In this document: piece after piece, positions 34,345 to 44,093 of the stretch | How the letters are laid out: each line of letters opens with the position of its first letter | Numbering within the stretch: the stretch's first letter is position 1 | NCBI GenBank assembly: GCA_905221605.1 | Contig: CAJNDS010002155.1 | Span: 184,001-248,000 of the forward strand | Reading direction: 5' to 3' | Length of the DNA stretch: 64,000 nucleotides | Origin: Symbiodinium natans | Lineage: Eukaryota; Sar; Dinophyceae; Suessiales; Symbiodiniaceae | The notes under the pieces: model-generated | The model's input: the letters and a program-made list of their open reading frames with translations, nothing else | Databases searched by the model: none | What the model was told of the DNA's origin: nothing | Made by a program: the position numbers and the translations under genes

Positions 34345-34467
34345 TGGGCGCCGTTCTGTTGCGCAAAGGGGCACCAAGGTTGACGACGAGACCGCTGAGA
34401 AGCCGAGCATCCGGTGGATCACCCAAAGGCAGGTAGATCACGGTGTAGCCCTCCTTCAAGAGGCGAG
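34345..34467 (-). CDS. Candidate exon, possibly of the GHKL ATPase gene
   Basis: After ACGTGCAAAG the minus strand reads LLKEGYTVIYLPLGDPPDAR and LLSGLVVNLGAPLRN. In NO VEIN/sacsin-type ATPases the region after the ATP lid has a strand of the form T-x-I-x-LPL, and YTVIYLPL would fit that place. The match is short and the borders are approximate. The antisense frame is open as well. Confidence 0.4.
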
Positions 34468-34724
34468 CTTTGCACGTCATGTCAGATACCGTTCGTTGGT
34501 TTTTGGTGTTCAAGCGTGTCATTACAAGCAACGGGCTCGGGCTTCATACGTTTTTCACATTTCCGGCAGATTTTCCTGAAACCGCAGTTCAGACTGCCAC
34601 CAGGCACATCACTGCTGACCCTATGTCTACCAGAGGCGTGGTCAAGGTCAAAGAGGTCCCCTGCCAGGAAGGGCTACGAGGCCTTATCATCCCCATAGTC
34701 AGCCCTATAAATAGACCCATCCAG

Positions 34725-34840
34725 TGCAAACAGCTGAGATTGCCGGGTCCTGGTGCAGTCGCTGAAGCTCCTCCGGTATTCGGCGCAGCTCCTTCTGAAT
34801 TGGTTTGCAGTTCTTCGGGCCTAGGGCCGATAGGGCTTCT
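34725..34840 (-). CDS. Candidate exon, helical
   Basis: The acceptor AAACCATAG is followed by EALSALGPKNCKPIQKELRR and IPEELQRLHQDPAISAVC. Highly charged helical composition. KELxxLxxDP resembles the first helix of E2 ubiquitin-conjugating enzymes, but too little is present to claim that. TTTAGGG-type repeats flank it on the right. Confidence 0.5.
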
Positions 34841-35199
34841 CTATGGTTTAGGGTTTAGCGTTGGATTGAGGTTTAGGAAAGTAGGGTGTTGGGGTAACTA
34901 GGCCGGTATACTGGGTACCTCAAGCGCTTTTTGGGCCAGAGGCAACCTCAGTTTTGCAAGGCAAGGACTTCGTTTCTTGGGCACCGCAAGGAGTGACGCC
35001 TGGCTCCAACACTTGAAAGCATACACTCTACTATACCACGAAAATACCTCTTCGGGCATAAGGGTTCGTATCCCTCCCCCCCCCCCTCCAGTGTGAACTC
35101 TTTGCGTGTTCTCCCGGCTCCTCGTCATCTACCCAAGTTGGCATCACGTAGCCCTGCCCGGTGCGTTCGGGAATGCAGGGAACTGAGGGTCCGGTGGGT

Positions 35200-35345
35200 G
35201 GTCACTGGCTGCTCTGAAACAGCAGAACCGTCGCAAGCTGCGCCGAAGAATACTCTTTGAAGAGCATGGAGGGAGCCATGCAGGGATGCCAACCATCCCT
35301 GGTAAAGAGGCCTGTGGCTTTTCAACTTCTGGCGTTTGTGGTCGA
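35200..35345 (+). CDS. Candidate plus-strand exon, basic
   Basis: The plus strand reads AALKQQNRRKLRRRILFEEH and GGSHAGMPTIPGKEACG, ending near GAGTTTAGGG. A minus frame is open too. Unknown. Confidence 0.3.
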
Positions 35346-35490
35346 GTTTAGGGATCGTCTGTACAGTTGAGAGGCAGAGGACCTCTTCAAGTGCATAGTG
35401 TAGAAGTTTGCCTTGTGCCAGGTGAAGTCCGGTAATTAAAGTACTCCCCCCTCCACCTCCCTAAAGCCCAAGTCCCAAGCCCCTTGGCTT

Positions 35491-35639
35491 CTACCTGGAG
35501 GTTCATGGTACTTGTTAGCCAAATATATCTGTACTAAAAACTGTACTCATAACCATATTAGGGCACTTAAGGGGCTTACAAGTGGGTTATAGATACAGTT
35601 AAAATTGCTTAACAAATACCATGAACCTCCAAGTAGAAC
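35491..35639 (-). mobile_element. TIR element coinciding with a GT-AG intron, family IV
   Basis: The two ends are inverted copies of about 25 bp (CTACCTGGAGGTTCATGGTAC and its partner). Read on the gene strand it starts GTTCTACTTGG directly after the exon codon TTG and ends CCTCCAGGTAG. The whole element therefore has intron termini. It lies at the 3' border of the exon at 35640-35697. Confidence 0.65.
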
Positions 35640-35697
35640 CAACTGCGGCGCCATGCGGTCATTGCGCACGTCGAACTTGAAGGTGTAGGAGCCTCGG
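35640..35697 (-). CDS. GHKL ATPase (NO VEIN/sacsin-type) exon: FKFD strand
   Basis: The acceptor CTCTAAAAG is followed by a 58-nt exon reading GSYTFKFDVRNDRMAPQL. In this family the lid motif GFKSVF is followed by a short segment and then an S-x-Y-x-F-x-FD strand, which this matches. It is the fifth ATPase-type exon in order on the minus strand. The donor is the end of the TIR element next to it. Linkage to the other ATPase exons is inferred from order and motif. Confidence 0.55.
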
Positions 35698-36066
35698 CTT
35701 TTAGAGCTTCAAAATTATAGGCACACGGCACCCTAAACCCTAAACCCCAAACCCCTAAACCCTAAACCCGAAACCCCTAAACCCTAAACCCCTAAACCTT
35801 TCCGCGCCATTTTGCCAAGTCCTGTGAACTAGAACCATGACTCTGGGCCCCCCTGCGGCTCAGCACGTGTGGACAGGACGAGACCTGAGACTTTTGTGGG
35901 GTCTGCGGCGTATGTCGGGTTTAAACGACTTTCAGGGGTCCGAAGGGTCAACTCCCTCTTCTAAACGCATCCCGTACTTAAGGTCTGTTGCCCTTAAGCG
36001 CCCCTTAAGAGCCCAAAAACTCCGAGACCTCTAAGATGAAGTGCTAGGTGCTCTAAGTCTGTAAAT

Positions 36067-36200
36067 TTAAGCCGAGAAAGCCTCAAGCTCCAGCGTCTCC
36101 CAACGCTCTATGATGGCATGACCAATCTTGTCCATGCGCTTCCTGTATGGTACAAGCAGCGCAGAGCACATCAAGGCAGGTGCCAGATGGGGCGCATGAG
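36067..36200 (-). CDS. Candidate exon with a strong acceptor, possible terminal exon
   Basis: TTTTGTTCCCCCAG precedes a frame HAPHLAPALMCSALLVPYRK, then RMDKIGHAIIERWETLELE, reaching TAA at 36067-36069. A GC donor at CTTGAG|GC would avoid the stop. It lies between two ATPase-type exons, so it is either an insertion in that protein, an alternative end, or another gene. Confidence 0.5.
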
Positions 36201-36399
36201 CTGGGGGAACAAAACTAAGCTTGGTCAAGAGAAAGTGGGGCGGCTGGTGTGGCTCTGACGTTCAGACTCCGCCAGACTCCCCCCAACTTTCGTCCAAGCA
36301 TCCAGTCACAAAACAAATCTTACGTTCTAAATAGTTTAGGGCCCTGACCTCGGCCCAAATGGCCCAACTGTTTGGGCCAGGTACTCCGAGGCAGCTGCG

Positions 36400-36446
36400 G
36401 CAAAGACGCTCTTGAACCCGATGCCTTTGCGTCCGGTCCGGTCGGC
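36400..36446 (-). CDS. GHKL ATPase exon: ATP-lid motif
   Basis: The acceptor TTGGTGGGAG is followed by ADRTGRKGIGFKSVF. G-x-KGIGFKSVF is the conserved ATP-lid signature of NO VEIN/sacsin-type histidine-kinase-like ATPases. The 3' border is approximate. Confidence 0.7.
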
Positions 36447-36889
36447 CTCCCACCAATTTTTTGCCCTAGGAGCTGCCCGAGCTAAGATGGGATATGCCAA
36501 GGGCCTGGGATTAGGGTTTAGGGTCTATAGGGAATCCGGGCCAGGTTGTTGTGCTGCCTGAAGCCAAGCATGACATGATGTACGCCTCACCGGGAACAGG
36601 GTGTAGGGCTTAGGGTTTAGTTTAGGGTTTAGGGTTTCAGATTCTCATCTCACCCACGTGGGCTGGACAGCCAGGCCTTCTCTTTCTTCGCAGACTTGGA
36701 TATGGCGCACATGCCAACCAGGTCTTGTGCCTCTGCAAACCCTGACCCCAACTTGCTAGTGCAGTTTTCTATCCGGGTGACAAGGTTGAGATTCGGGTTC
36801 CAAGAGGACTTCTGACGACTCTGTAAATTATAAGCCCTTTTTGCATCCAGGATCATCCAGGCCGGGCATCAGTCATATAGCGCCCCTAA

Positions 36890-36966
36890 ATAGAATTGCT
36901 CTTGTAACCAACACAGGCCAGGTCCACGTTCAGGCCAATCTCGTTGTTGACCACGGCAATGTAGGG
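36890..36966 (-). CDS. GHKL ATPase exon: NNE-G motif
   Basis: After GGCTCGCAG the minus strand reads PYIAVVNNEIGLNVDLACVG and YKSNS. This corresponds to the G1-type segment VxNNExGF followed by the helix with C-x-VG-x-S in the family. The phase fits the previous exon, which ends on a complete codon at 37080. The 3' border is uncertain. Confidence 0.7.
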
Positions 36967-37079
36967 CTGCGAGCCTGCCTGCTTGCAGTTCGCTGGAGTA
37001 TGTGAGGCTATAGGGATTGAATCAGCGCTCCTGCCGAGGGCCTGCGAAAGAACTTCTGGAGTACTCAGCTGCAGGTGAC

Positions 37080-37138
37080 CCTGTCCCCCTGGAGCTTGAA
37101 CACCCGCGGCGCCTCGTGATGGAGTAGAAAGCGGGCCT
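37080..37138 (-). CDS. GHKL ATPase exon after the N-box
   Basis: A 59-nt exon (AG GCC CGC ...) reading ARFLLHHEAPRVFKLQGDR after the acceptor TTGAGCCAG. The previous exon ends with a single G, and G plus AG gives Glu, so the junction reads NEYAEEARFLL without a break. The donor is GACAGG|GTCACC. Confidence 0.65.
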
Positions 37139-37490
37139 CTGGCTCAACGCCTGTACCGTCGCAACAGCTTGCACGCATGTGAACTGGAGGCGGCAATTCT
37201 CATGGCTGGTGCCCTGGTCAAGAATTTACGAGCACGACGGCCGCATTTGAAGTAGTCCAGGCAAGAACTGGTCTACCTTGAGTACTTTAATTTCTAAGTC
37301 CAAGAACCTCAGGAGCTGCCGCTCAAGCAAGACCTTGTCAGGAAACACGTCTGATCAAGCTGCTGCCAACGGCGGGTGTCCGTGTTTCTGTGGAGAGTGA
37401 CTGTACCCTCTAGAAATCCCTGCGCTATGTGAGTCAGCCATTCAATGAGGGGAATTCAGCCTGTATACGCTCAGCTCTGTGAAAACTCGC

Positions 37491-37573
37491 CTTCCGCATA
37501 CTCGTTGTCGTCGGCATTCTGGAGCAGCTCGAGGACAAAGTGCGCGCGCGAGGCGTAGATGTCTGCTGCTAGC
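37491..37573 (-). CDS. GHKL ATPase exon: N-box
   Basis: An 83-nt exon reading LAADIYASRAHFVLELLQNA, then DDNEYAE. FVLEL-x-QNADDN-x-Y is the N-box of the NO VEIN/sacsin-type GHKL ATPase fold, where E and N coordinate Mg and ATP. The donor is GAAG|GCGAGT, a GC-type donor. The acceptor CACCGCCAAG is part of a duplicated octamer at the edge of a TIR element. Confidence 0.75.
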
Positions 37574-37581
37574 CTTGGCGG

Positions 37582-37692
37582 TGAGAGGGTCCATGCCATT
37601 TGTGATACCATTATGGTATTAGATACCCCAAAGCCCTGTTTAGTATGTTTTTTGAGGTATCTAATTCCATAGTGGTACTACGAAGGGACCCT
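37582..37692 (-). mobile_element. TIR element forming the intron before the N-box, family V
   Basis: The 111-bp element has inverted ends (GAGAGGGTCC and GGGACCCTCT) and an inner inverted pair (ATACCATTATGGTATTAGATACC and partner). It is flanked by CTTGGCGG (37574-37581) and CTGGGCGG (37693-37700), a 7-of-8 target-type duplication. Removing the element plus one octamer copy joins the two neighbouring exons in frame. A relative is at about 47478-47568. Confidence 0.7.
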
Positions 37693-37739
37693 CTGGGCGG
37701 ATTTAGCCTTGGCAGGTATGCTGTCTCGTAGCTCTCAGA
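37693..37739 (-). CDS. GHKL ATPase exon upstream of the N-box
   Basis: After CCCGATGGCAG a 47-nt exon reads SESYETAYLPRLNPP plus two bases AG. Joined to the next exon (starting G CTA GCA) it gives PPRLAADIYASRAHF, which continues the N-box helix naturally. Support is the frame continuity and the position. Confidence 0.55.
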
Positions 37740-37934
37740 CTGCCATCGGGACCGTGGGCATTGAATGGGCGGGGTCATTCCAAACATTTCTTTGTGTAGC
37801 ATGGCGACATCACAGGATATTTCGGGTTCAGGCTCAGTGGGTGGGTGGTTAGCGGTCCCTCTTCCGAACTCGAGGACACTACATTCTGCAAGACGACCGC
37901 ACGAGGAGCAACACCCAGCGATGGTACTGATTTA

Positions 37935-37988
37935 GACCCTAAACCCTAAACCCTAAACCCTAAACCCTAAACCCTAAACCCTAAACCC
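37935..37988. repeat. CCCTAAA array next to the LINE 5' end
   Basis: Seven units. On the minus strand this was the start of the intron (GTTTAGGG) before the LINE arrived. Confidence 0.9.
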
Positions 37989-37995
37989 AGTATTG
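37983..37995 (+). repeat. LINE target site duplication, left copy
   Basis: AAACCCAGTATTG, identical over 13 nt to the right copy at 44311-44323. Confidence 0.85.
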
Positions 37996-38101
37996 AGGCT
38001 TTCGGCTAGCCAGCTTGCAAGTAGTGCACGTGCCAGTTTTCGAGAGGCCTCCCTTTGGCCACACCGCCTCTAAGAGGCAAGTTTCACTTATCTCCGAAGC
38101 C

Positions 38102-39697
38102 ATGACAGACCCAGCGCGTGGAAGCCAGGAACAGTTCCAAGCAGCCTTCCAACAGCAAAGGGAGTTCTACGCTGGCAGAACGGAGATCCGCACAGTACAG
38201 GGGGCGTTCTTTGAGGAGCACAGTCGCAAGAGGCGTGAGCCCCCCACGCCGGTCGCCTCAGGGCTGACCACACCGCAGGAGGGCACCCCAGTTCCGACAG
38301 ACGGCCCGGTGAGTGGATTGGTGGTGCCAACCCTTCTGGAAGATGAAACGGCCTTCCAAGTCACAGCCGGTGAGTTGGGCGCAGATGTGAACAACCCGCA
38401 ATCGGTGCAGCAGGTTTTGGCCGCTCCTGTCCACACCGCCAAGGACGTGTTGCGCATCGTGCGTGGGTACCACAAGGCAGTGGTGCGTCCTGAGATGTAC
38501 GGCCTCGTGCTGCAGCTTGAAAGTGCGTTGCTCAAGGTGAACGACGCAGTCTTTAGCTGTCGCCGTGAACTGGCCTTCATGACGGCAGACAACCGCTCGG
38601 AGCAGAAGAGGTCGTGCGGCTTGCTACTGGTCACAACAGGCTGGCCCAACGGTCTCAAGCCGGAGCAACGTGAGTTCATGATCGGCTGGATGATCGAGCA
38701 GCTCCCAGAGGCACAGAATTTCCTGCGCAACCGTGGGTTCCTCCGCGAGGATGCCGACCACACCGCCCAGCACGCGCAGATGTGGTTCAATATCCTCAAC
38801 ACGGACCCCACCACGGTACCCCAGGGCACATTCTGGAGTGGAATGACGATGCTGCACTTCAAATCCTGGGACCTTCGGCAGGCTTTTTTAAAGCGGTACG
38901 GAGGGCAGGGCGGAACTCCTCTCTACACCGCCCCCACAGTGCCTATCACCGGCAAGCACGTCCGCGTCTCACCTTGTTCACCTCAGTGGCAGCGAAAACT
39001 CGAGATGCCACTGAGGGTTGTCATTTCGGTGCTGAACGCGCACCCTGACACACAGGGAAAGAGGCTCATCATCCTTTGGAAAAGCCTCATAATTATGGAG
39101 CCAGTCGAGGGTCCGGACTTTCAACCCGACCACACCGCCTGGTGTCGGCTTTTTTACGAGGAAGCCGAAGGCTCCTTTCAAGCCCGGTTGGAGACGTCCC
39201 CACCGCTGACCCGTATCATGCACTCTCCTCCTACCACGGTGGGGTGTAAGGAGGAGACGCTTTTCGCAGAACACTGGAATACGGTGATCTGGGGCACGCA
39301 ATTCGAATTGGATGAAATGGAGCGTATCGCTTACCGGCAGGCCAAGCATGAGGGCCACACCGCCGGAAAAGGGACCTTTGTGGGAAAATCCCGCAAGCAT
39401 TGGTCCAATGTAGTGCTCCACAATTCCTATTTCTCGCCGTATCCTTTTGAGCTCCAGCACAACGCAGTGGAGCAAGTTGCGTTCGTCTGGGACGAACTTT
39501 GTCAAAAGATGGGCGTCCCAGAACAACAGGTGGGCGACATAGCAGCCGCCACCTACCAAGGGAAGCCCGTCGCACCCGACGCCGCTAGCCACACCGCCGC
39601 GGCAGAGGACGTAGAGATGGAGCGTTCCGAGAACCCTTTTGCAAAGGCCCCCCCGCCCACGAGCAAGGGCGCAGGCAAGCAAGGCCACACCGCCTGA
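38102..39697 (+). CDS. LINE ORF1 protein
   Basis: From the first ATG (MTDPARGSQEQFQ) the frame runs 531 codons to a TGA. It is open further upstream to 38015 but only with a TTG. No zinc knuckle is visible. Two globular stretches, around residues 170-290 and 300-440 (CGLLLVTTGWPNGLKPEQ, MPLRVVISVLNAHPDTQG), separated by linkers may be RNA-binding folds typical of LINE ORF1, but I cannot name the fold. The motif GACCACACCGCC appears in frame as DHTA or xHTA several times. It probably binds the element RNA and assists reverse transcription. Confidence 0.75.
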   Translation: MTDPARGSQEQFQAAFQQQREFYAGRTEIRTVQGAFFEEHSRKRREPPTPVASGLTTPQEGTPVPTDGPVSGLVVPTLLEDETAFQVTAGELGADVNNPQSVQQVLAAPVHTAKDVLRIVRGYHKAVVRPEMYGLVLQLESALLKVNDAVFSCRRELAFMTADNRSEQKRSCGLLLVTTGWPNGLKPEQREFMIGWMIEQLPEAQNFLRNRGFLREDADHTAQHAQMWFNILNTDPTTVPQGTFWSGMTMLHFKSWDLRQAFLKRYGGQGGTPLYTAPTVPITGKHVRVSPCSPQWQRKLEMPLRVVISVLNAHPDTQGKRLIILWKSLIIMEPVEGPDFQPDHTAWCRLFYEEAEGSFQARLETSPPLTRIMHSPPTTVGCKEETLFAEHWNTVIWGTQFELDEMERIAYRQAKHEGHTAGKGTFVGKSRKHWSNVVLHNSYFSPYPFELQHNAVEQVAFVWDELCQKMGVPEQQVGDIAAATYQGKPVAPDAASHTAAAEDVEMERSENPFAKAPPPTSKGAGKQGHTA

Positions 39698-39712
39698 CGG
39701 GGTCCTCTTAGC

Positions 39713-42700
39713 ATGCTCACCACGCTCCCCGACATTTTAAGGGTCAGAGCTCAGAGCAATGTTCTGCATGTTTCTTTTTCGTTGCGCACCTGCACTCCAC
39801 CTTTGAAACTTTCTAACAGGAGAAGAGGGGCCAATGACCACACCCCCATACAGCCAGGGGTTAATTCGCTTTCTTTTCTGACTCCCGATCTAGACCCTGC
39901 AAAGAACCAAGCACAACGCCTCTGTAGTCAAAGAACTAGGAACAAACTTATGCATGCTATTACGGGTAATACCACGACCTCCGCCCGACCCAAGTTGACC
40001 CTTAGGTTGGAGGCCTTACTCCCAATTAGCCCAATACCCAATCTCCAGTACTCCAAATACACCTTGCTTCAGTTTAGAGGGGTTTGTAAGGAGTCACCTC
40101 CACTGTTCAGGTTGGAGTCGTCGGTCAACCTTTCCGAGACCACACCGCCTAGTGTCACCCCACTTAAGTCCTCACCCTCCAGAACTGGTAGACGTAGAAG
40201 GACCCGCCTTGCTAATGGTACATGGCGCAATTTTAAACCCCTTCGTAGAAGAACACACCCTAGAATTCGAAGAATTAAAGGAATTCATCCTCAGCTGGAA
40301 TACCGCCGACCACCGCCTCCGAGAGGCAAGCCGGGATCTCCTTTTGGAGAGCACGAAGAGTGTCCCCACAAGGGAGGGTGTCACATTGATAGGCCCAGGG
40401 GAGTCAATGCTCGTAGGACCTCTCGTAGGTGCTACAGGCAATGGCAGCAGGCCTGCAAAAATACAAAGGCTCTGAGGGCGGACTCCTCAGCAGCCACACC
40501 CCCCCAGTCCACAAAAGCCCCCCAAAACAGGGCACAGTGGTTCAGGACAAACGTCCTATGGCAGCAAAAAATCACACGGAAAAAGAAGCCTAAACAGAAT
40601 GGGCCCCAGACCACACCGCCTCTAGCTTACAATCGCAAGCTTAGAGTCGGTAGTCAGAATGTGCAAGGTATGGCTGATACCCTCAAGCTCAAAAATCTGT
40701 TGCTTATGATGAAGGAACACAATCTGGATGTCATGTTCCTCTCAGAAACTAAATCGACTTCGTATTACTCCTATACCTCAGAGCAACACTTAGTCGTTTT
40801 GTCTGGTAACAACAAAGATAAGCACTCTGGGGTAGGGGTTATAGTGAGTCCAGACATCCGACCACACCTTGCTGACATAGTCCAGGTCAACAATAGGCTT
40901 ATTCATATCATACTCAACAAGAGGGGAGGTAGGATACACTTGTTAGGAGCGTATGCGCCACATTCAGGTCATGATCATGACACAGTTCGGCAACCGTTTT
41001 GGGAATCCCTAGAGGAATATGTGGCGAAAATACCCCAACCAGAACCAGTGTATCTTACGGGTGATTTTAATATTCGGTTTCAAGCACAACACAAACATGA
41101 TGAGGGCGTTACAGGGCCATTCACATACGGAAAGGGTTCGCAAGCTATCGACCACACCGCCCAATCCAACCGCTCGTTGTGCGTTCGAACAATGCTTCTT
41201 CTAGATATGCTGGAGGTCGCCTCATACAAAACACCCAACCCAGTTCACCACATCACTTTCCGGGATAAAACAGCCCCCCCAAAGGATTGGTCGCAGTACG
41301 TCTTGGATCCTTTGATCATGCAGCAGGTGTATTCAGAGCTACATAGAGTGATGCCATCGCAATCCTTGGAAGTAGCGGCCAGAGTACGCAGCTTCTTACC
41401 GCTGGCGCAACCTCTTCCTCCGCCCCGAGTAGACCCCTCACCCGACCCCGTTCGCTTTCAGCGGCTAGACCACACCTTCACTAGGAGACAATGGCTTTCA
41501 TCCGTTAACTCATGTAGATCTAAATTGCATACAGGGTACCCGTCGGACCATTATCTCCTGGTAACGGAAGTGCAGGTTAAGTTGGCACGTAGAGACCCCC
41601 CACCACCAAAGCCCCCAGAATTTGACTTTTCTAGAGTAAACATTGATCAAAGACTGGCTTATAACGCACAAATTCGGGGCTCCCCGCAAAGTAGCCGTAA
41701 GGATGGGTCTTCTGACCCTGACCACACCGCCAGAATGAGCTTCTATACGGACGGCTCGGGAACAGGTGGACGATGCACAAAAACAACACCAGCGGGCTGG
41801 GGATGGTGTACCAAGCAACACGGGGAGTGGATCACCGCGCGGGGCAGGGTGGAAACTGACCACACCGCCAGATTTTACTACGGGGCCCAGGTCGGTTCTA
41901 ACAACACTGGGGAGCTGACAGCTATTATAGAGGCACTATTATACGCCTTGGAGCAAGGGTGCGGTAGAGCAGATATATACTCGGACAGCCAGTGGGCCAT
42001 CAACGTCATTACGGGCAGGTGGCGTGCAAAATCACATAAAACACTAGTTGGCCGTGCACACACACTCTCAACACAAACAGGAATGACAGTCTCGTTCCAT
42101 TGGGTCAAGGCGCACGCAGGCACAGAAGGTAACGAAAAGGCGGATGCACTCGCCAACGCTGGGCGTACACAGGGGCGCAACGGCGGAAGTAAAATGGTTC
42201 CCCCGGACACTCCGCCCCAGGACCACACCCCCACCATGTCAGCGGACACCATGGTGCACGCCATGAAGCAGGCTGCGGCGGATCACTTTCCTTACAAAGA
42301 ACGACGCGCGCACACACCATGGATCAAAGACCACACCCTACAGCTCCTGGCCCAGGCACGGGCAGCGCAAGCGGACGGTCACGAAGATTGGAAAACGCAA
42401 AGAAACAAAGCCAAGAGGGCAGCGCGCAGGGATAGAATCGACTGGGTTCATGACCAACTTTTAGCAGACCCGGATGCCAGTCACTCACCGCTTTGGAATG
42501 CAGTTCGCCGACAGAAAAAAGGTTTCGTGGGGAAAAAATCGCATCCAATTGTAAACGGGAAGCCAGTCCCATGGTCAAAATCGCACGCCGCTTTCAGGGA
42601 TCACCTCGAGGGTTCGCAATGGGCTCCGCCCAACATTCCTGACCACACCGCCGCTAGACGTAGAGCTAGACCGGGATTACGTCCACAACTCCCTGATGAA

Positions 42701-43384
42701 GGACGGTTCACTTTGGACGACCTTCAACGGGCCATTCAAAAAAGTAAAGGCGGAAAGGCTCCGGGACCGGACCAGGTGAGGAACGAGCTGTTTATGCTAT
42801 TAGACAGGGAAGGAGAAGCAGCGCTCTTGAGTATCTACAACAAATGTTGGGAGGAAGGCGACATCCCGGGACCATGGGCCGAAGCAATAGTAGTGTCAAT
42901 ATATAAGGGTAAAGGTCTAGACACAGACGTCACCAACTATCGACCCATTTCTTTACTTAACACCATTTACAAAATATACGCTGCTATGCTGCAACACCGC
43001 CTCGCAAAATCAAGTGAGCATTTCCTTCGCAGTCGACAGTACGGTTTTCGAGAAGGTAGAGGCACACAACAGCCCATATTTGTTTTACGCCGCGCCATGG
43101 AGTGGGCGGAAATGACAAATAAACCATTACAACTATTATTCCTAGACTGGAAGCAGGCCTTTGACTCACTCGACCACACCGCCATGCTCGAAGCGTTGCG
43201 CCGTTTCGGTGTTTCAGAACTTATGCTCAAGACAATACAGGCAATATATCAGTCTCCAACCTTTTACACCAGAGGACCTGATCACACCGCCGCAGCAGGC
43301 TCTGTACACTCAGGTATTAGGCAAGGATGTCCCCTAAGCCCATCTATTTATTATAGTACTCACAGTCATGCTTGCGGATGTTGA
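39713..43384 (+). pseudogene. LINE ORF2, main part: endonuclease, RNase H, RT fingers and palm
   Basis: A 1223-codon frame. Residues 1-300 are basic and low complexity. Residues 307-625 are an apurinic-type endonuclease (VGSQNVQGM, LSETKS, GDFNIRF, RLDHTF, SDHYLL). Residues 675-822 are an RNase H with the catalytic set TDGS (D680), GELTAIIEAL (E734), YSDSQ (D758) and EKADALA (D811). Residues 1000-1215 are reverse transcriptase with GKAPGPDQ, the palm motif FLDWKQAFDS (D1145) and IRQGCPLSP. The frame is lost just after CPLSP and continues in the frame starting near 43344. RNase H before RT is unusual. Confidence 0.9.
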
Positions 43385-44093
43385 TAACGACTTACTACTC
43401 CAAGGCACGCCCACCAATACCTGGTCAGAAGGCTATCCAACGTTCGATTTAGAGTACGCGGATGACACATTGTTGTTAGCCTTGACCACACCGCAGATGC
43501 AGGACATTCTCACATCATTAGAGTCAGTAGCACATGAATACGGTATGCACCTAAATAAAACCAAGACTGAGCTCCTAATCAATCCCGATCGCCCCTCCTC
43601 TCCGCTGTACTTTACGGATGGCGCGGCCGTCCCGACCACACCGCAAATCAAGTATTTAGGCACCAGGATCACATGGAAAAAACCCTTTGACGCCGCATTC
43701 TTACATAGAGCAGCTATAGCCGAGGAAGCATTTAAGAAGCTCCGCTTAGTATGGAACAGTAGCCTTTCCCAGGCGGTACGTTTACGTATTTTCCAGTCTA
43801 CCTTCACGCCCACACTTATTTACGCGTTGGATACCCTCACTCTTACGCAAAAACAACTAGACAGGGTGGATGCTTTCTTCATTCGGTTCCTAAGAAGAGT
43901 GGTTCGCGTCAAAGCATCCTACACTCCCGCATCCCAAACACGGAAGTTATGCGCAAAGCAGGATATCCAACCCTACCATCCACACACATCCTCAACGCCC
44001 AGCATAAAACCCTTAAACAAGTATTTATGGCCCCCAGAGCGGAACCAACACATAGTGTGGTTTTTACAGCTGCCTTTAAGGACCGTATTCTAG
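43344..44093 (+). pseudogene. LINE ORF2, RT continuation with the YADD motif
   Basis: In the +1 frame the sequence resumes LFIIVLTVMLADV and carries the catalytic YADD at 43455-43466, then the thumb region (LNKTKTELL, IKYLGTRI). A single missing base at the C run AGCCCAT (about 43338-43341) explains the shift. Real coding in this frame ends near 43925, where a second shift occurs; the rest to 44093 is read-through. Confidence 0.8.

Noticed and set aside
38015-38101. Upstream extension of LINE ORF1
   Set aside because: The frame is open but begins with TTG. The first ATG is at 38102 and the element itself starts at about 37996.
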